Below are positions 8,301 to 17,257 of a stretch of 45,371 bases of DNA, one piece after another. The notes below the pieces were generated by a model, which was not told the origin of the DNA, did not search any database, and was given only the letters and a program-made list of their open reading frames with translations. The DNA is from an uncultured Methylobacter sp. (GTDB taxonomy: Bacteria; Pseudomonadota; Gammaproteobacteria; Methylococcales; Methylomonadaceae): the NCBI GenBank assembly GCA_903832775.1, contig CAILCX010000006.1:1-45371 (forward strand), given 5' to 3'. The translations under genes were made by a program, and so were the position numbers. Each line of letters begins with the position of its first letter. Position 1 is the first letter of the stretch.

Positions 8301-9587
8301 TTAACTATTCAACTGAACATCTGGTGATTTAACCGTTAAAAAATAACGGTCCAGTATAGCCACCGCTGAGGCAACGCCATCATTTGCTTGCATGGATAGA
8401 CTGGCCAATCGAGCTTTTTCCTGCATGTTTTTGCTACTCAATACAGTTTTTATGACTTCGGCCAAGCGTTTCGCATTAACCGATTTTGCCGGCAAAGGAA
8501 CATCTGCCAGACCCAATTTTTGTAATTGTCGCGCCCAAAACAGTTGTTCGTCCATAAACGGCACAACAACGGACGGACAACCCGCTCGCGTCGCAGCCTG
8601 GGTTGTTCCGGCGCCACCATGATGAACAACCGCCGCACAATGTTCAAACAAGGGCTGATGAGGATGTCGGCCAATAAAATAAACCTGATCGTTTTGACTA
8701 TCCGCAGGGTAATACTCTGAACTGGTCTGGATAATAGCCCGGCAACCGGCCAGCGTCACTGCCTCCAAGAACAATGCCATGCTCCAATCCGGCACCGCTT
8801 GCTGCAAACTACCGAAGGTCATATAAACTGGAGCCGCACCTTTTTCCAGAAATACGGATAGTTCTTCTGGAATCGACCACTGTTTGGCATCTTCGGTTAA
8901 ATTCAAAAAACCGCAGATTTTCTGATGCGCTTGCCATTGCTCGAATGCCGGACAAAAAAAGGAATCGACCGCAACCAAATTAAGTTGTTGAGAACTCAGC
9001 AAACCGTTTAACAAAGACGCTGGAGGTGTTTGCCCCGCTTCCTGCCACAAGCGGGTTAACGGTTTTTTTAATGCCCAATTGAAAACCATATCTAACAACT
9101 TCCAGCTCATTTTATTAAAATGACGACCAAAATCAGGAAAGCTGATAGGCGGAATACCGGGATTGAACACTGCCGCATGGCAAAGTGTGACGCTAAAAAA
9201 AGGTTTATGCTGCTGTAAGGCGGCTAGTTTCAACGGGTAAAGAAAGTGATGACCGATCACATAGTCGTTTTCGGCGACTAATTGTTGGGCGGCTCGATAA
9301 ATCTCCTGCTCACTAGGAAAGAATGCTTCATCTAGCAAGGCGCGTAGCCATTGCAAAGGATTCATCCGAAAGGAACGCTGGGCAAAATCCTGCATATTAA
9401 AATCGATATGCTCGGGCACCTGCCGATAGCTTATTTCCAGCTTTTCACAAAGCGTTTGATATCGCTGGTTATCGATACTGCTCACCACCAGCGTTATGTT
9501 ATGTCCAGCCTTTTGCAGGCCTTCTGCCAGGGCCAGCATCGGGCGTATGTCGCCGTTTGAACCCCAGGTTTGTATGCCAATTTTCAT
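8301..9587 (-). CDS. GT1-type glycosyltransferase (UDP-glycosyltransferase/MGT fold)
   Basis: This encodes a 428-residue GT-B fold enzyme. The N-terminal start MKIGIQTWGSNGDIRPMLAL is characteristic of the sterol/macrolide/vancomycin-type GT1 group. The C-terminal nucleotide-sugar-binding signature is AAVVHHGGAGTTQAATRAG, then P(S)VVVPFMDEQLFWA. Members transfer a sugar from UDP- or dTDP-sugar to lipophilic acceptors such as sterols, carotenoids, hopanoids or polyketides. The acceptor cannot be read from the sequence. It is monocistronic: dnaB ends its own unit 150 bp away, and a divergent gene (thpR) begins 175 bp upstream. In a methanotroph a carotenoid, sterol or hopanoid acceptor is plausible but unproven. 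Confidence 0.85.
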   Translation of the reverse strand: MKIGIQTWGSNGDIRPMLALAEGLQKAGHNITLVVSSIDNQRYQTLCEKLEISYRQVPEHIDFNMQDFAQRSFRMNPLQWLRALLDEAFFPSEQEIYRAAQQLVAENDYVIGHHFLYPLKLAALQQHKPFFSVTLCHAAVFNPGIPPISFPDFGRHFNKMSWKLLDMVFNWALKKPLTRLWQEAGQTPPASLLNGLLSSQQLNLVAVDSFFCPAFEQWQAHQKICGFLNLTEDAKQWSIPEELSVFLEKGAAPVYMTFGSLQQAVPDWSMALFLEAVTLAGCRAIIQTSSEYYPADSQNDQVYFIGRHPHQPLFEHCAAVVHHGGAGTTQAATRAGCPSVVVPFMDEQLFWARQLQKLGLADVPLPAKSVNAKRLAEVIKTVLSSKNMQEKARLASLSMQANDGVASAVAILDRYFLTVKSPDVQLNS

Positions 9588-9762
9588 CAGATTTTATTAT
9601 TTAGCAGGTAGATTGATTTTAATCATAATCATATTGCTGAATACAAACAATAAAATATCTATGATACGACGCTTATGCGAACTTCATATTGACTGACTTT
9701 ATAGCGACTCACTCATTTTTAATGATACATTTATGTTTTACATCCCGATATGACCAGTAACT

Positions 9763-10296
9763 ATGAGTTCTACTTCAAGACTATTTTTTGCCTTATGGCC
9801 TGATAGTGAAATCCGGCATATATTGGAGTCTAGTCGCCAAGCCATCATATCCACTGATTTTAAATGGGTGGCTCCGCATAATTTTCACGTCACTCTGGTA
9901 TTTTTGGGCCAAGTTGATACAGCCACTGCAGCAATACTTAGCCAGGCTGTCACGGATATTTCCGTAACACCCTTTACCTTGACTTTTGACCAGCTGATTT
10001 TTTGGAGCAGTCCAAGAATCTTATGTCTGACCTGTCGACAATCAACTCAACTAGCCTTTGAACTGGCAAGCGCCTTGGAAACAGCGATTGCAAGTTGTGG
10101 TCTTGTTACTGATCCAAGGCCTTATATTCCCCACATTACCTTGGCAAGAAATGCCCGGTATTTGCCAGAGGCGAATATTGAACCCATTCGCTGGAACGCG
10201 GAGGCTTTTTGTCTGGTTAAATCCTGTAGTACTCCGTCTGGCGTCTTCTATGAAGTGCTACAGCGATGGCCTTTGATTACTCCTCAACCGATTTAA
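9763..10296 (+). CDS. thpR: RNA 2',3'-cyclic phosphodiesterase (2'-5' RNA ligase family)
   Basis: This encodes a 177-residue member of the 2H phosphoesterase superfamily, with both HxTx motifs: HVTLVFLG (about residues 44-51) and HITLAR (about 126-131). ThpR hydrolyses 2',3'-cyclic phosphates and reversibly joins 2'-5' linkages. The start FFALWPD is typical of the family. Its last 20 nt overlap the 3' end of the convergent xseA gene, so no terminator separates them. Confidence 0.92.
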   Translation: MSSTSRLFFALWPDSEIRHILESSRQAIISTDFKWVAPHNFHVTLVFLGQVDTATAAILSQAVTDISVTPFTLTFDQLIFWSSPRILCLTCRQSTQLAFELASALETAIASCGLVTDPRPYIPHITLARNARYLPEANIEPIRWNAEAFCLVKSCSTPSGVFYEVLQRWPLITPQPI

Positions 10297-11635
10297 TTTG
10301 ACTGCTAAACTGGCCATGGGCAAGCCGGGTTTGAATCATGTCACCGACTTTTAACTCTGTCACTGAACGAACGACTTTACCTGATGAATCGATTGCAAGG
10401 GCATAACCACGGTTTAAGGTGGCCAAAGGACTGACCGCGTGCAAGGTCTGACTCGAATTTAACAAACGCTGCCTTGCTTGCTCAATTTTGTAGGTGGTTG
10501 CGGAATTCAGACGTTGACTCAAATACGCTTGCCGCTGTTTGTGACTATTAATACTGATAAGCGGATTATGCTGCCATAACTTTGCGGATTTTTCCTCCAT
10601 CATGCTAGTCAGATGACGTAATCTGTTCTGCAGGGTCAGCTTCAGTCTGGCCTCAAGCTCTTCAATTCGTTTCAGATTTCGCGACAGTTTTTGGCTCGGA
10701 CTTTGCTGCTGTAAGCGCTGATTAAGCCAATCCAGGGACTGCTGCTTCTGATTTAATTTGCGATATAATTGTTGCTGAAGCCGAATCTCCAAAGAGACAA
10801 ATTGCGCTAACCATTGCTGTTGATCGGGACAGGCGTATTCGGCAGCTACGGAAGGCGTCGCTGCCCGAAGATCGGCGACAAAATCGGCAATAGTAAAATC
10901 CGTTTCATGGCCAACCGCAGAAATAATCGGAATTGTGCTGGCAAAAATAGCTCTGGCAACCAGCTCTTCATTAAAGGCCCACAAATCTTCCAGTGAGCCA
11001 CCGCCACGCCCAAGAATAATGACATCACATTGCCAGTCTTGATTGGCAGTTGCTATGGCCTGGGCTATTTCGTGTTTTGCGTTATCACCTTGGACTGCGA
11101 CCGGATAAACAATCACTGGTATCGCAGCAAAACGTCTTTTTAATACCGTTAAAATGTCCTGGATAGCTGCACCCGTCGGCGAGGTAATAACGCCAATGGC
11201 TCCCGGCAACTTAGGCAGACTTTTTTTGTGTGAGACATCGAATAATCCCTGTTCAGACAGTTTAACCTTTAGGGCATCAAACGCACGGCGTAACGCACCG
11301 TCACCCGCTTCTTCAATGTCATCGACGATAAGCTGGTAGTCACCTCTGGGCTCATACAAACTGACTTGAGCCTTAATGATGACCTGTTTGCCGTTTTCCG
11401 GTTTAAACATCAACCTTGACTGACGGGTACGAAACATCGCACAACGAACCTGGGCATTAGCATCTTTCAACGAAAAATAAATATGTCCCGATGCCGGTAT
11501 GCTTAAGTTCGATATTTCTCCTTCAACCAGAACCGAATAAAAATGATCAGCCAATAGTTGACTGGTCGCGCGGTTCAGTTGGGTAACTGTAATGATATTG
11601 CGTTGAGTTGAATCCGATGGGGAAATAATAGTCAT
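10277..11635 (-). CDS. xseA: Exodeoxyribonuclease VII large subunit
   Basis: This is the catalytic large subunit of ExoVII, which degrades single-stranded DNA to oligonucleotides with the small subunit XseB. The N-terminal OB-fold (about residues 15-110, with VEGEISNLSIPASGHIYFSLKD) precedes the catalytic domain with GVITSPTGAAIQDIL, ILGRGGGSLEDLWAFNEE and the block PIISAVGHETDFTIADFVAD-LRAATPSVAAE. A long coiled coil follows, ending in LNRGYAL. At 452 aa it is of full length. No xseB is present in the window. The 3' end overlaps convergent thpR. Confidence 0.95.
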   Translation of the reverse strand: MTIISPSDSTQRNIITVTQLNRATSQLLADHFYSVLVEGEISNLSIPASGHIYFSLKDANAQVRCAMFRTRQSRLMFKPENGKQVIIKAQVSLYEPRGDYQLIVDDIEEAGDGALRRAFDALKVKLSEQGLFDVSHKKSLPKLPGAIGVITSPTGAAIQDILTVLKRRFAAIPVIVYPVAVQGDNAKHEIAQAIATANQDWQCDVIILGRGGGSLEDLWAFNEELVARAIFASTIPIISAVGHETDFTIADFVADLRAATPSVAAEYACPDQQQWLAQFVSLEIRLQQQLYRKLNQKQQSLDWLNQRLQQQSPSQKLSRNLKRIEELEARLKLTLQNRLRHLTSMMEEKSAKLWQHNPLISINSHKQRQAYLSQRLNSATTYKIEQARQRLLNSSQTLHAVSPLATLNRGYALAIDSSGKVVRSVTELKVGDMIQTRLAHGQFSSQIKSVEE

Positions 11636-11682
11636 TGCATTATGCGAAGCGAGTCTGAAGTAAAAGGTGATAATTCTGCAAA

Positions 11683-12402
11683 TTATTCCTTCTGTAAATT
11701 GTCTCGCTGAACCTGTTGCATATAACGCTGGACGAGCTCTTCAGCAGGACGCGATAGCCTGATAAACTTGCAACCAATTTTCTGAATTTTTTGTAATTTT
11801 TCAGGGTTGATGATGTATTTGTTACAAATTTCGAATGAAATGGGACTCTCCCCTATACCTGAAAGTAGCAAATTAGAGCTTATAATCGATGATCCCGGCA
11901 TCAATAAATCGGAAAGTTCTTTAGAGACATTAAGCATTGAAAAACCGGTGAGACTAATGTCGTATAGGGTCAGGTTCACAGGCGCTCTGCCTTCCAGGAT
12001 CAATTGGCAATAACTGGGTTTCGATAAAGGCGATTTAACCCTGTAGTATTCCCGACGTTGCATCCAATACAGCGATTTAGGTACCGGCATAATGAACGCA
12101 GGATCGCCTTTATGAAGAATTTTCTTCAACTTCGCCCCGGCAAAAGAAACCTTGATACCCGTATATTCAGTATCAAAGGTAATTTTACTAGAAGTCAGCA
12201 TCCGTTGATTTATTTCATCCTTGGGACTGCAATCCAAAACCAAAGTATTGTCTGCCTCATTGATAGCCAATAATGTAGTGATATAAGAGTCTTTGTTATC
12301 ACCAAAACGGGCGTCAATAAAACACTTTTTCTTTAATAACAAGGCTAAATGACGAATTATTTCTTTTGGGTTTTGAATTGAAAAAGAGGCTATTTCGCTC
12401 AT
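11683..12402 (-). CDS. YcgR-like flagellar brake protein with PilZ domain
   Basis: YcgR-type proteins bind c-di-GMP through a PilZ domain and slow the flagellar motor. The sequence has a YcgR N-terminal domain followed by PilZ. The c-di-GMP motifs are RRxxxR (QRREYYRV, about residues 115-122) and D-x-S-x-x-G (DISLTGF, about 149-155). At 239 aa it is usual length. I use the ATG at 12402 (MSEIASFS); the frame could also start at a TTG nine bases further up. It is away from the flagellar cluster at the left end of the window. It may act on motility or on another c-di-GMP output. Confidence 0.82.
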   Translation of the reverse strand: MSEIASFSIQNPKEIIRHLALLLKKKCFIDARFGDNKDSYITTLLAINEADNTLVLDCSPKDEINQRMLTSSKITFDTEYTGIKVSFAGAKLKKILHKGDPAFIMPVPKSLYWMQRREYYRVKSPLSKPSYCQLILEGRAPVNLTLYDISLTGFSMLNVSKELSDLLMPGSSIISSNLLLSGIGESPISFEICNKYIINPEKLQKIQKIGCKFIRLSRPAEELVQRYMQQVQRDNLQKE

Positions 12403-12488
12403 TGGTAACAACTGAATGTGTTTAAATGCTGAATAATTTAAAGTATTGTAGAATATCCCTCATCTAAGTACAAAGAAAAGGGGGTTTT

Positions 12489-12809
12489 ATGGCGTGGTTT
12501 CTTTTATTTTCTGCAGGAATTGCAGAAATTGCATTTGCTCTCAGTCTCAAATATAACGAAGGCTTTACCAAATTATGGCCCAGTATAATCACCATGATCT
12601 CCGGTGGTGTCAGTTTTTATTTATTGGTACTGGCGATTAAAACCCTGCCACTGGGAACTGCCTACGCAGTGTGGACGGGAATGGGCGCAGTTGGTGTAGC
12701 AATTTTAGGCATCATTTTATTTAAAGAATCTGCTGACTGGTATCGGCTGTTGTCAATTTCACTGGTTATTGCTGGAATTATTGGCCTTAAGCTCACTGAT
12801 AGCCATTAA
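12489..12809 (+). CDS. sugE: SMR-family exporter, SugE/Gdx type
   Basis: This encodes a 106-residue four-helix small multidrug resistance protein. The essential membrane glutamate is E13 (AGIAEIAFALSLKY). The blocks LPLGTAYAVWTGMGAVG and ISLVIAGIIGLKL follow the SugE/Gdx subfamily, now known as guanidinium/H+ antiporters, rather than EmrE. GGGG precedes the ATG as a possible ribosome-binding site. I looked for a ykkC-type guanidine riboswitch in the short 77-bp upstream gap and saw none. The tusB start lies 2 bp after the stop, so the gene seems to lead an operon with tusB and dsrC. Confidence 0.9.
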   Translation: MAWFLLFSAGIAEIAFALSLKYNEGFTKLWPSIITMISGGVSFYLLVLAIKTLPLGTAYAVWTGMGAVGVAILGIILFKESADWYRLLSISLVIAGIIGLKLTDSH

Positions 12810-12811
12810 AA

Positions 12812-13102
12812 GTGCTACATCTAATCTTTCAATCACCTCTTCAATCGGCTATTTTTGACAGAATTGATCCAGGTGATGAGGTTGTACTTCTTGAAAATGC
12901 CGTTTTACATACCTTGCAGAGCAGCGCTTTTAGTACCCGGTTAACGCAACAACTTAACAGCAACCGGCTTTACCTTTTGTCTACAGACATGCTCATACGT
13001 GGAATTGCGCCGGGCGATCTGGTTAAAGGCCTGGAAGTTATAGATTATGCCGGCTTGGTTGATCTGACTGTTAACAACCCGGTTATTCAATCGTGGACAT
13101 GA
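12812..13102 (+). CDS. tusB: TusB/DsrH-family sulfur relay protein
   Basis: This encodes a 96-residue DsrH/TusB-like protein starting with GTG two bases after the sugE stop. The pattern is MLHLIFQSPLQSAIFD...DEVVLLENAVLH, then LYLLSTDMLIRGI, ending YAGLVDLTVNNPVIQSW. In the TusBCD complex, TusB is the small subunit and TusD carries the transferred persulfide. This protein has no cysteine at all, so it cannot carry sulfur itself. No tusC or tusD is in the window. It overlaps the next gene by an ATGA. Confidence 0.85.
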   Translation: MLHLIFQSPLQSAIFDRIDPGDEVVLLENAVLHTLQSSAFSTRLTQQLNSNRLYLLSTDMLIRGIAPGDLVKGLEVIDYAGLVDLTVNNPVIQSWT

Positions 13103-13425
13103 TAGAAAACAAGTTATGCTTTGAAACTACTGATCAAGGCTTTTTGGTAACTCAAACTGACTGGAATGAAGCCGTCGCAGAACAATTGGCCTTATTAAAC
13201 AATGTCAAACTTAGCGAAAATCACTGGGAAATCATTTTTTTTATTCGCCATTATTACCAGCAATTTAAACACTTACCTAATGCGCGGGTTTTTACAAAGG
13301 CAATCGCCAAACAACTAGGCGCAGCAAAAGGCAATAGCCGTTACTTACATAAATTGTTTCCCGATGGTCCTTTAAAATATGCCTGCAAAATAGCCGGCTT
13401 ACCTAAACCACCCACCTGTTTATAA
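13099..13425 (+). CDS. tusE: DsrC/TusE-family sulfur carrier
   Basis: This encodes a 108-residue DsrC-fold protein with the mobile C-terminal arm. The two cysteines C96 (KYACKIAG) and C107 (PPTCL) are 11 positions apart, the spacing of true DsrC, whose trisulfide forms between them. E. coli TusE keeps only the last one. The start is the ATG at 13099, which overlaps the tusB stop. An in-frame GTG six bases earlier is also possible. The protein accepts persulfide for tRNA 2-thiolation (TusE role) or for other sulfur transfer (DsrC role). No dissimilatory sulfite reductase genes are seen, so a Tus-like role is more likely. The 3' end faces hslR with one base between them. Confidence 0.88.
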   Translation: MIENKLCFETTDQGFLVTQTDWNEAVAEQLALLNNVKLSENHWEIIFFIRHYYQQFKHLPNARVFTKAIAKQLGAAKGNSRYLHKLFPDGPLKYACKIAGLPKPPTCL

Positions 13426-13426
13426 C

Positions 13427-13819
13427 TTATCCTTGCTTAAACTGATGAATCAGCCGCCTTTCTTTTTTGTTAGGCTTATGATCTCTTGGGCTAAAATCAA
13501 ATAGTTCGCGTTGCTCACGGCTTTTAAGGATTTGTTGCTCGCGTTTGGCAAGACTCTCGGCGCTTTCCTCATAGAGCAGAACCGCTTCTTTAGCGCTACG
13601 GCGCTGACTGTTGATAGCAATAATAGTAATTTCCCAACGAAAATTATCTTTACTGATAGAAAGCTCAGTTCCGATTTTTACTTCTTTCCCCGGCTTGGTG
13701 CGCTGGTCGTTGACATGAACTTTACCACCGGATATTGCTTCGGCCGCCAAACTTCGGGTTTTAAAAAAACGCGCAGTCCACAACCATTTATCCAGCCGGA
13801 TAGCTTCTAGTTCAGACAC
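13427..13819 (-). CDS. hslR: Heat shock protein 15 homolog (S4 RNA-binding)
   Basis: This encodes a 130-residue protein with an N-terminal S4 domain (IRLDKWLWTARFFKTRSLA...GGKVHVNDQRTKPGKEV) and a basic tail (PRDHKPNKKERRLIHQF), as in Hsp15. Hsp15 binds free 50S subunits that still carry nascent peptidyl-tRNA and helps recycle them. The start codon is GTG, overlapping by one base the TAG of the upstream rhodanese gene, so the two are coupled. Confidence 0.93.
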   Translation of the reverse strand: MSELEAIRLDKWLWTARFFKTRSLAAEAISGGKVHVNDQRTKPGKEVKIGTELSISKDNFRWEITIIAINSQRRSAKEAVLLYEESAESLAKREQQILKSREQRELFDFSPRDHKPNKKERRLIHQFKQG

Positions 13820-14184
13820 TAGACGATTTCATACCCGCTTTCAGCCCAGACCTTAAAACCACCCGCCATACTGACCGCATTGGTGTAGCCCATTTTGTTC
13901 AAGGCCTCTGTCGCTAAAGCCGATCGTCCACCGGACTGACAATAGACAAGAATATGAGCGTCCTGTTTATCCTGAAAATCCGGATGAGCGCCTATCCTGA
14001 ATTCCAATACCCCGCGAGGTATATTGAATGCACCCGGCAAATGACCTGCTGCATATTCAGAAGGTTCCCTGACATCCAGAACAAGGCTTGTATCTAATGA
14101 TTTTTTGGCTGCATCCAAACCAATTTCAACAATGTTCTGTTTGGCTTGGGCCACAAAATCCAAAGCGGTAAATATAATAGTCAT
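13819..14184 (-). CDS. Single-domain rhodanese-like protein
   Basis: This encodes a 121-residue rhodanese fold with the active-site loop YCQSGGRSA (C82), preceded by VLDVREPSEYAAGHLPGA, the standard signature. The six-residue loop starting with Cys fits a thiosulfate sulfurtransferase or persulfide carrier. It has no signal peptide and is probably cytoplasmic. It is the first gene of a pair with hslR. The nearby tusB/dsrC genes are on the other strand, so a sulfur-donor role for them is only suggestive. Confidence 0.9.
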   Translation of the reverse strand: MTIIFTALDFVAQAKQNIVEIGLDAAKKSLDTSLVLDVREPSEYAAGHLPGAFNIPRGVLEFRIGAHPDFQDKQDAHILVYCQSGGRSALATEALNKMGYTNAVSMAGGFKVWAESGYEIV

Positions 14185-14224
14185 TTTTAGGGTAAAAAGT
14201 AATGTTTACTATTGGGTGCTAGCT

Positions 14225-14261
14225 GCCACAGATTAAACTCATTAATCAGTCAATCTGTGGC
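14225..14261. repeat. Inverted repeat between ispH and the rhodanese gene
   Basis: A perfect 10-bp stem (GCCACAGATT at 14225-14234, complement at 14252-14261) has a 17-nt loop. It lies 22 bp beyond the ispH stop in the transcription direction. There is no T-tract, so it may be a weak terminator or an mRNA 3'-end stabiliser. Confidence 0.5.
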
Positions 14262-14282
14262 TCGCTATTTTGATGTTAAAGC

Positions 14283-15230
14283 TTAGTTGATGTGTTTTTT
14301 CAATTCTCTGGGCAAAGAAAAGACTACTTTTTCTTCTATGCCTTGAATCTCAACAGCGGATTGACCGCCCCATAGTTTTAATTGATCAATCACTTCCTGA
14401 ACCAGTACTTCCGGCGCCGAGGCTCCTGCAGTCACGCCAACGACGGCAATGTTATCGAACCAATTACGTTGCATATCTTTTGCAGTATCGATCAAATAAG
14501 ACTGTTTCCCAAGTTGTTCGGCAATTTCGCGCAAACGATTAGAATTGGAACTATTCGGTGAGCCAACAACGAGAATAATATCAGCGGTTTTAGCCAACTC
14601 ATAAACCGCATCCTGACGATTTTGTGTGGCGTAACAAATATCGTCTTTCTTCTGTTCCTTAATACCTTTAAAACGCGCTCTTAAAGCGTCGACCATAACT
14701 TTGGTATCGGTCATCGACAGCGTGGTTTGCGTGACATAAGCCAAATCATCAGGATTTTTTACCACCATATTTTTAACGTCTTCGGGCGTTTCTACCAAAT
14801 AAATACCACCATTGTCAGTGCAACGCTCATATTGCCCCATCGTCCCTTCGACTTCGGGATGGCCGGCATGACCGATCAGAATAACTTCGCGATCTTCTTT
14901 GGCATGTTTTGCAACCTGCAAATGCACCTTGGTCACCAAGGGGCAAGTAGCATCAAAAACCGTTAAATTACGTTCTTTTGCTTCTTTTTGCACTTGCTTG
15001 GAAACCCCATGAGCACTAAAAATGAGATAAGAACCGACAGGTACATCAGTCAAGTCCTCAATAAAAATAGCGCCCTTTTCTTTCAGCCCATCGACCACTG
15101 TACGGTTGTGAACGACTTCGTGACGCACATAAATGGGCGCACCAAATGCTTCAATGGCCTGATCAACAATTTCGATGGCACGGTCAACACCGGCACAAAA
15201 TCCACGGGGGTTAGCGAGTACAATTTGCAT
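14283..15230 (-). CDS. ispH: 4-hydroxy-3-methylbut-2-enyl diphosphate reductase
   Basis: This enzyme catalyses the last step of the MEP pathway, converting HMBPP to IPP and DMAPP with a [4Fe-4S] cluster. The three cluster cysteines are visible: C12 ([10 protein letters not shown]), C96 ([11 protein letters not shown]) and C199 ([10 protein letters not shown]). The substrate-binding histidine block VRHEVVHN and the NSSNSNRL loop are also present. At 315 aa it is standard. It lies 35 bp downstream of rraA on the same strand. Confidence 0.96.
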   Translation of the reverse strand: MQIVLANPRGFCAGVDRAIEIVDQAIEAFGAPIYVRHEVVHNRTVVDGLKEKGAIFIEDLTDVPVGSYLIFSAHGVSKQVQKEAKERNLTVFDATCPLVTKVHLQVAKHAKEDREVILIGHAGHPEVEGTMGQYERCTDNGGIYLVETPEDVKNMVVKNPDDLAYVTQTTLSMTDTKVMVDALRARFKGIKEQKKDDICYATQNRQDAVYELAKTADIILVVGSPNSSNSNRLREIAEQLGKQSYLIDTAKDMQRNWFDNIAVVGVTAGASAPEVLVQEVIDQLKLWGGQSAVEIQGIEEKVVFSLPRELKKHIN

Positions 15231-15265
15231 GTTTTTAATTTCTTGAGTTGGAAGGTTGGGATATT

Positions 15266-15751
15266 TTAACTCAACATTGATTCTGAAACGATAATTCCAT
15301 CAGCGTCAGCATATAAAAAATGATTTTGCTTAAAATTGACGCCCGCAAAAGTGACTAGCAACTCCCTGTCACCCTGGTCTTTTTTATGGCTTTTTAATGG
15401 ATGAGTATGTAATGCCCGTATGCCAAGCGGAAGCTGTTTGATAATTCCGGAATCACGGATACAGCCATGAACAACAATGCCCTGCCAGCCATTGATAGTA
15501 GCGAGATGCGCCAGATCAGCATCAATAAGCGCGCAACGATGGGAGCCGCCACCGTCTACAACCAACACCCTGTTTTCGACCTTCTCTTCCAGAACCGTTC
15601 TGATTAAAACATTACCCTCAAAGGCCTTGACTGTAGTGATTTGCCCGCAAAAACTTGAGCGTCCTCCATAAGGCTTTAGTAGCGGCTCGGCAATTTGAAA
15701 GTTAACTTCCTCCGAATGAGCGTCGCAAAGATTAGCTGTGGTAAAAGTCAT
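15266..15751 (-). CDS. rraA: Regulator of ribonuclease activity A (RraA family)
   Basis: This encodes a 161-residue protein, identical in length to E. coli RraA. Family blocks are TANLCDAH at the start, [40 protein letters not shown] and [12 protein letters not shown]. RraA binds RNase E and DEAD-box helicases and dampens RNA decay. The same fold includes 4-hydroxy-4-methyl-2-oxoglutarate aldolases, which carry a G-x-R-D-metal site resembling the CIRD here. The RraA label is therefore by overall similarity and the function could be either. It leads a short unit with ispH. Confidence 0.88.
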   Translation of the reverse strand: MTFTTANLCDAHSEEVNFQIAEPLLKPYGGRSSFCGQITTVKAFEGNVLIRTVLEEKVENRVLVVDGGGSHRCALIDADLAHLATINGWQGIVVHGCIRDSGIIKQLPLGIRALHTHPLKSHKKDQGDRELLVTFAGVNFKQNHFLYADADGIIVSESMLS

Positions 15752-15840
15752 TGTTCAAATCTCAAAAGGAGGAAAAAGACGAAAGTTTAGGATAAAAGCT
15801 AAAATATCAAACTCAAAATTATTTTAGCCTTTGGTCTCAA

Positions 15841-17181
15841 TTAAAAATATCGAGCTATTAACCCCTTATCCGAAGCTAATGCAGGCAACGGTATTTTCAC
15901 TTCATAGCCGCCGCCCGAGGCTTCTTCCATTGCTTGTCCATACATGCCTTCCATACGCTCAACGACAATATCCTGGTTACCTTCGGGCAAGATCAATTCC
16001 AGTTTATCGCCAACCGAAAACTTGTTTTTAACGTCAATCGTTGCTAGACCTGTTTCCTGATCATAGCTTCTGATTTCGCCACAAAACTGTTGCTGATGGC
16101 TTTTTGAATAGCCGGTAAGATAATTTTGTTGTTCGTGAGTATGATGACGCTGATAAAAACCGTCGGTATAACCGCGATTGGCCAAATTCTCCAAAACACC
16201 GATCAGTTCTGGCTGAAAGGCCCGACCCGCCAAGGCATCATCAATCGCTAGCCGATAAGTTTGTGCTGTGCGCGCTACATAATAATGTGATTTGGTACGT
16301 CCCTCGATTTTAAGACTGTCCACGCCGATTTCGACCAGACGATGCACATGTTCAATGGCTCTTAAATCTTTTGAATTCATGATGTAAGTGCCATTTTCAT
16401 CTTCCATGACAGGCAGCATCTCGCCTTTTCGACCTTCTTCTTCCAGAAAATACACATTATCCGCCAAAGGATGCCGTTCCGCGCCTCCGCAACTGGCATT
16501 ACTGATGTCGGACATAGATAATGCCCCTGCATCCTGAATATAATCGCCTTCTGCATTTTCATGGGCCGGCAGCGTGTCATACTTCCAGCGACACGAATTG
16601 GTACAGGTTCCCTGATTAGGATCACGATGATTAAAATAGCCGGACAGCAAGCAGCGACCAGAGTAAGCGATGCACAAAGCGCCATGGACAAATACTTCAA
16701 GCTCAGTATCTGGGCAACGCTGGCGAATCTCTTCAATTTCATCTAACGACAGTTCGCGCGATAAAATAACCCGTTCAACGCCCATACTTTTCCAGAAATT
16801 CACCGTCGCATAATTAACGGTATTGGCCTGCACCGATAAATGAATCGGCATATCGGGCCAGGCTTCACGAGTCATCATAATCAAACCCGGATCGGCCATA
16901 ATCAGAGCATCCGGTTGCATCGCGATAATCGGCGTCAGATCCTTAAGGAAAGTTTTAACCTTGGTATTGTGTGGAATGACATTTGTCGCCAGAAAAAACT
17001 TTTTGTTTTGTTGATGCGCTTCAGCTATGCCTTTGGCCAGATTATCTTCCAGAAAATCATTATTGCGCACTCGCAAACTATATCGTGGCAGTCCAGCGTA
17101 TACGGCATCAGCACCATATGCAAAAGCATAGCGCATATTTTTAAGGGTTCCGGCAGGAGAAAGTAATTCGACTTGTTTCAT
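15841..17181 (-). CDS. trhP: U32 peptidase-family tRNA hydroxylation protein (YegQ/TrhP-like)
   Basis: This encodes a 446-residue member of the U32 family. The N-terminal signature is VELLSPAGTLKNMRYAFAYGADAVYAG. The U32 motif region is ELEVFVHGALCIAYSGRCLLS, followed by cysteines in GTCTNSCRWKY that may bind a cluster or metal. A C-terminal U32_C-like beta domain carries a GDKLELILPEG block. Size and layout agree with E. coli YegQ, shown to be needed for 5-hydroxyuridine formation at the tRNA wobble position using prephenate. It is transcribed alone; the upstream 75 bp separate it from the divergent small gene. Confidence 0.9.
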   Translation of the reverse strand: MKQVELLSPAGTLKNMRYAFAYGADAVYAGLPRYSLRVRNNDFLEDNLAKGIAEAHQQNKKFFLATNVIPHNTKVKTFLKDLTPIIAMQPDALIMADPGLIMMTREAWPDMPIHLSVQANTVNYATVNFWKSMGVERVILSRELSLDEIEEIRQRCPDTELEVFVHGALCIAYSGRCLLSGYFNHRDPNQGTCTNSCRWKYDTLPAHENAEGDYIQDAGALSMSDISNASCGGAERHPLADNVYFLEEEGRKGEMLPVMEDENGTYIMNSKDLRAIEHVHRLVEIGVDSLKIEGRTKSHYYVARTAQTYRLAIDDALAGRAFQPELIGVLENLANRGYTDGFYQRHHTHEQQNYLTGYSKSHQQQFCGEIRSYDQETGLATIDVKNKFSVGDKLELILPEGNQDIVVERMEGMYGQAMEEASGGGYEVKIPLPALASDKGLIARYF

Positions 17182-17257
17182 GTTCAGGTGTGTAAATGAT
17201 CGGGATGGGCTATTCTATCGCAACCGGTTATTTCATGCCAAAATTGAGGGCTAATCT

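Noticed and set aside
12412-12488. Guanidine riboswitch before sugE
   Set aside because: The 77-bp gap lacks the conserved stems and ACGR-type loops of the known guanidine riboswitch classes.
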